From: Terana coerulea | Taxonomy: Eukaryota; Basidiomycota; Agaricomycetes; Polyporales; Phanerochaetaceae | DNA: 18,324 bases | Direction of reading: 5' to 3' | Assembly: GCA_024811115.1 (NCBI GenBank) | Contig: JAKOGH010000725.1 | Span: 1 to 18,324, forward strand | Part shown: positions 18,044-18,324 of the stretch, in pieces | Layout of the letters: every line of letters starts with the position of its first letter | How positions within the stretch are numbered: the stretch's first letter is position 1 | Translations under genes and position numbers: made by a program | Notes under the pieces: generated by a model | Told to the model about the DNA's origin: nothing | Seen by the model: only the letters and a program-made list of their open reading frames with translations | Databases searched by the model: none

Positions 18044-18324
18044 CTATTTCCCAATTGCAGAGCCTGGACCGTGTCCGATAAATTGATTGACGTTGGGCGA
18101 ACGCGACGGGGGAATTGAAATGAATCTGACGAGGGGCCCGGTACGCGCTTGAAAGCATCGGATGAGATCTGACAGTGCGTGAGGCCGGATCGCGGTTCCC
18201 ATGTGTACTTGCGGACCGGTTTCGTGCTTCCATAGAACCTCGTATTTGGTAATTCCTTTGTCTAGCTTAGCGTCCAGGATCTCTTCGACCTCATGTTCTT
18301 CTTGTCCATCAATTCGATCGGGTA
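18044..18324 (-). CDS. Ty3/gypsy Pol C-terminus with chromodomain (partial)
   Basis: An open frame enters from the right edge and ends at TAG 18046-18044. It reads RIDGQEEHEVEEILDAKLDK, then ITKYEVLWK, and later LSDLIRCFQARTGP. This matches the chromodomain that follows integrase in chromoviral gypsy elements (EVEEILD...YEVLWKGY...W.P...L). The segment after LWK has HETGPQVHM where aromatic and tryptophan residues are usual, so the fold may be decayed. Chromodomains guide integration to marked chromatin. The rest of the element lies outside the window. Confidence 0.7.
   Translation of the reverse strand, partial: PDRIDGQEEHEVEEILDAKLDKGITKYEVLWKHETGPQVHMGTAIRPHALSDLIRCFQARTGPLVRFISIPPSRSPNVNQFIGHGPGSAIGK

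Noticed and set aside
1..18324. tRNA, rRNA, CRISPR arrays, bacterial operon signals
   Set aside because: None seen; the intron-rich gene structure is eukaryotic and no cloverleaf or regularly spaced repeat pattern was recognised by eye.

Overview
The window looks like a fungal nuclear genome, most likely an Agaricomycete (possibly Polyporales). The reasons are: genes built from many short exons with ~46-80 nt introns and clear GT-AG/branch-point signals; three genes of the basidiomycete-expanded DUF6533 seven-helix membrane family; a basidiomycete-type RecQ-like helicase relic and a DUF6589-like relic; and a Ty3/gypsy retrotransposon end. All identifications come from reading translations and splice signals by eye; no database search was possible.

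Layout. (1) 18-739 (+): 3' part of an FAD-binding (PCMH-type) oxidoreductase, apparently intact once two introns are recognised. (2) 955-2655 (-): DUF6533 gene A, an 11-exon model of 352 aa with every phase closing. (3) About 3955-4972 (+): badly shifted relic of a GMC oxidoreductase, joined abruptly to (4) 4975-5569 (+), a second, broken copy of the FAD oxidoreductase 3' end. (5) 5799-7721 (-): DUF6533 gene C, divergent from A, 13-exon model of 330 aa. (6) 7722-9586: mostly without recognisable genes, with a possible small secreted-protein gene or relic. (7) 9765-11453 (-): DUF6533 copy B, a pseudogene inside a ~2.3 kb duplicate of the gene A region. (8) 12407-14303 (-): auxin-efflux-carrier family membrane transporter, 7-exon model of 530 aa. 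(9) 14513-17523: a ~3.0 kb element bounded by ~150 bp inverted repeats, each with an inward TATA box. It holds the 5' part of a DUF6589-like gene (+) running convergently into the 5' part of a RecQ-like helicase gene (-). Both are mutated and both stop at a common junction near 16476. (10) Outside the right repeat lies the helicase exon with the ATP-binding motif, and it is interrupted at 17663/17664 by the 3' LTR (17664-17979) of a gypsy element whose chromodomain runs off the right edge.

The left two thirds is therefore a membrane-protein/flavo-oxidase cluster shaped by local duplication and decay. An FAD oxidoreductase 3' end faces a DUF6533 gene 3' end twice. The right third is one conserved transporter next to nested mobile-element debris. 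The most unusual structure is the inverted-repeat element with convergent DUF6589-like and helicase 5' ends, which looks like an internally deleted derivative of a larger helicase-bearing mobile element.
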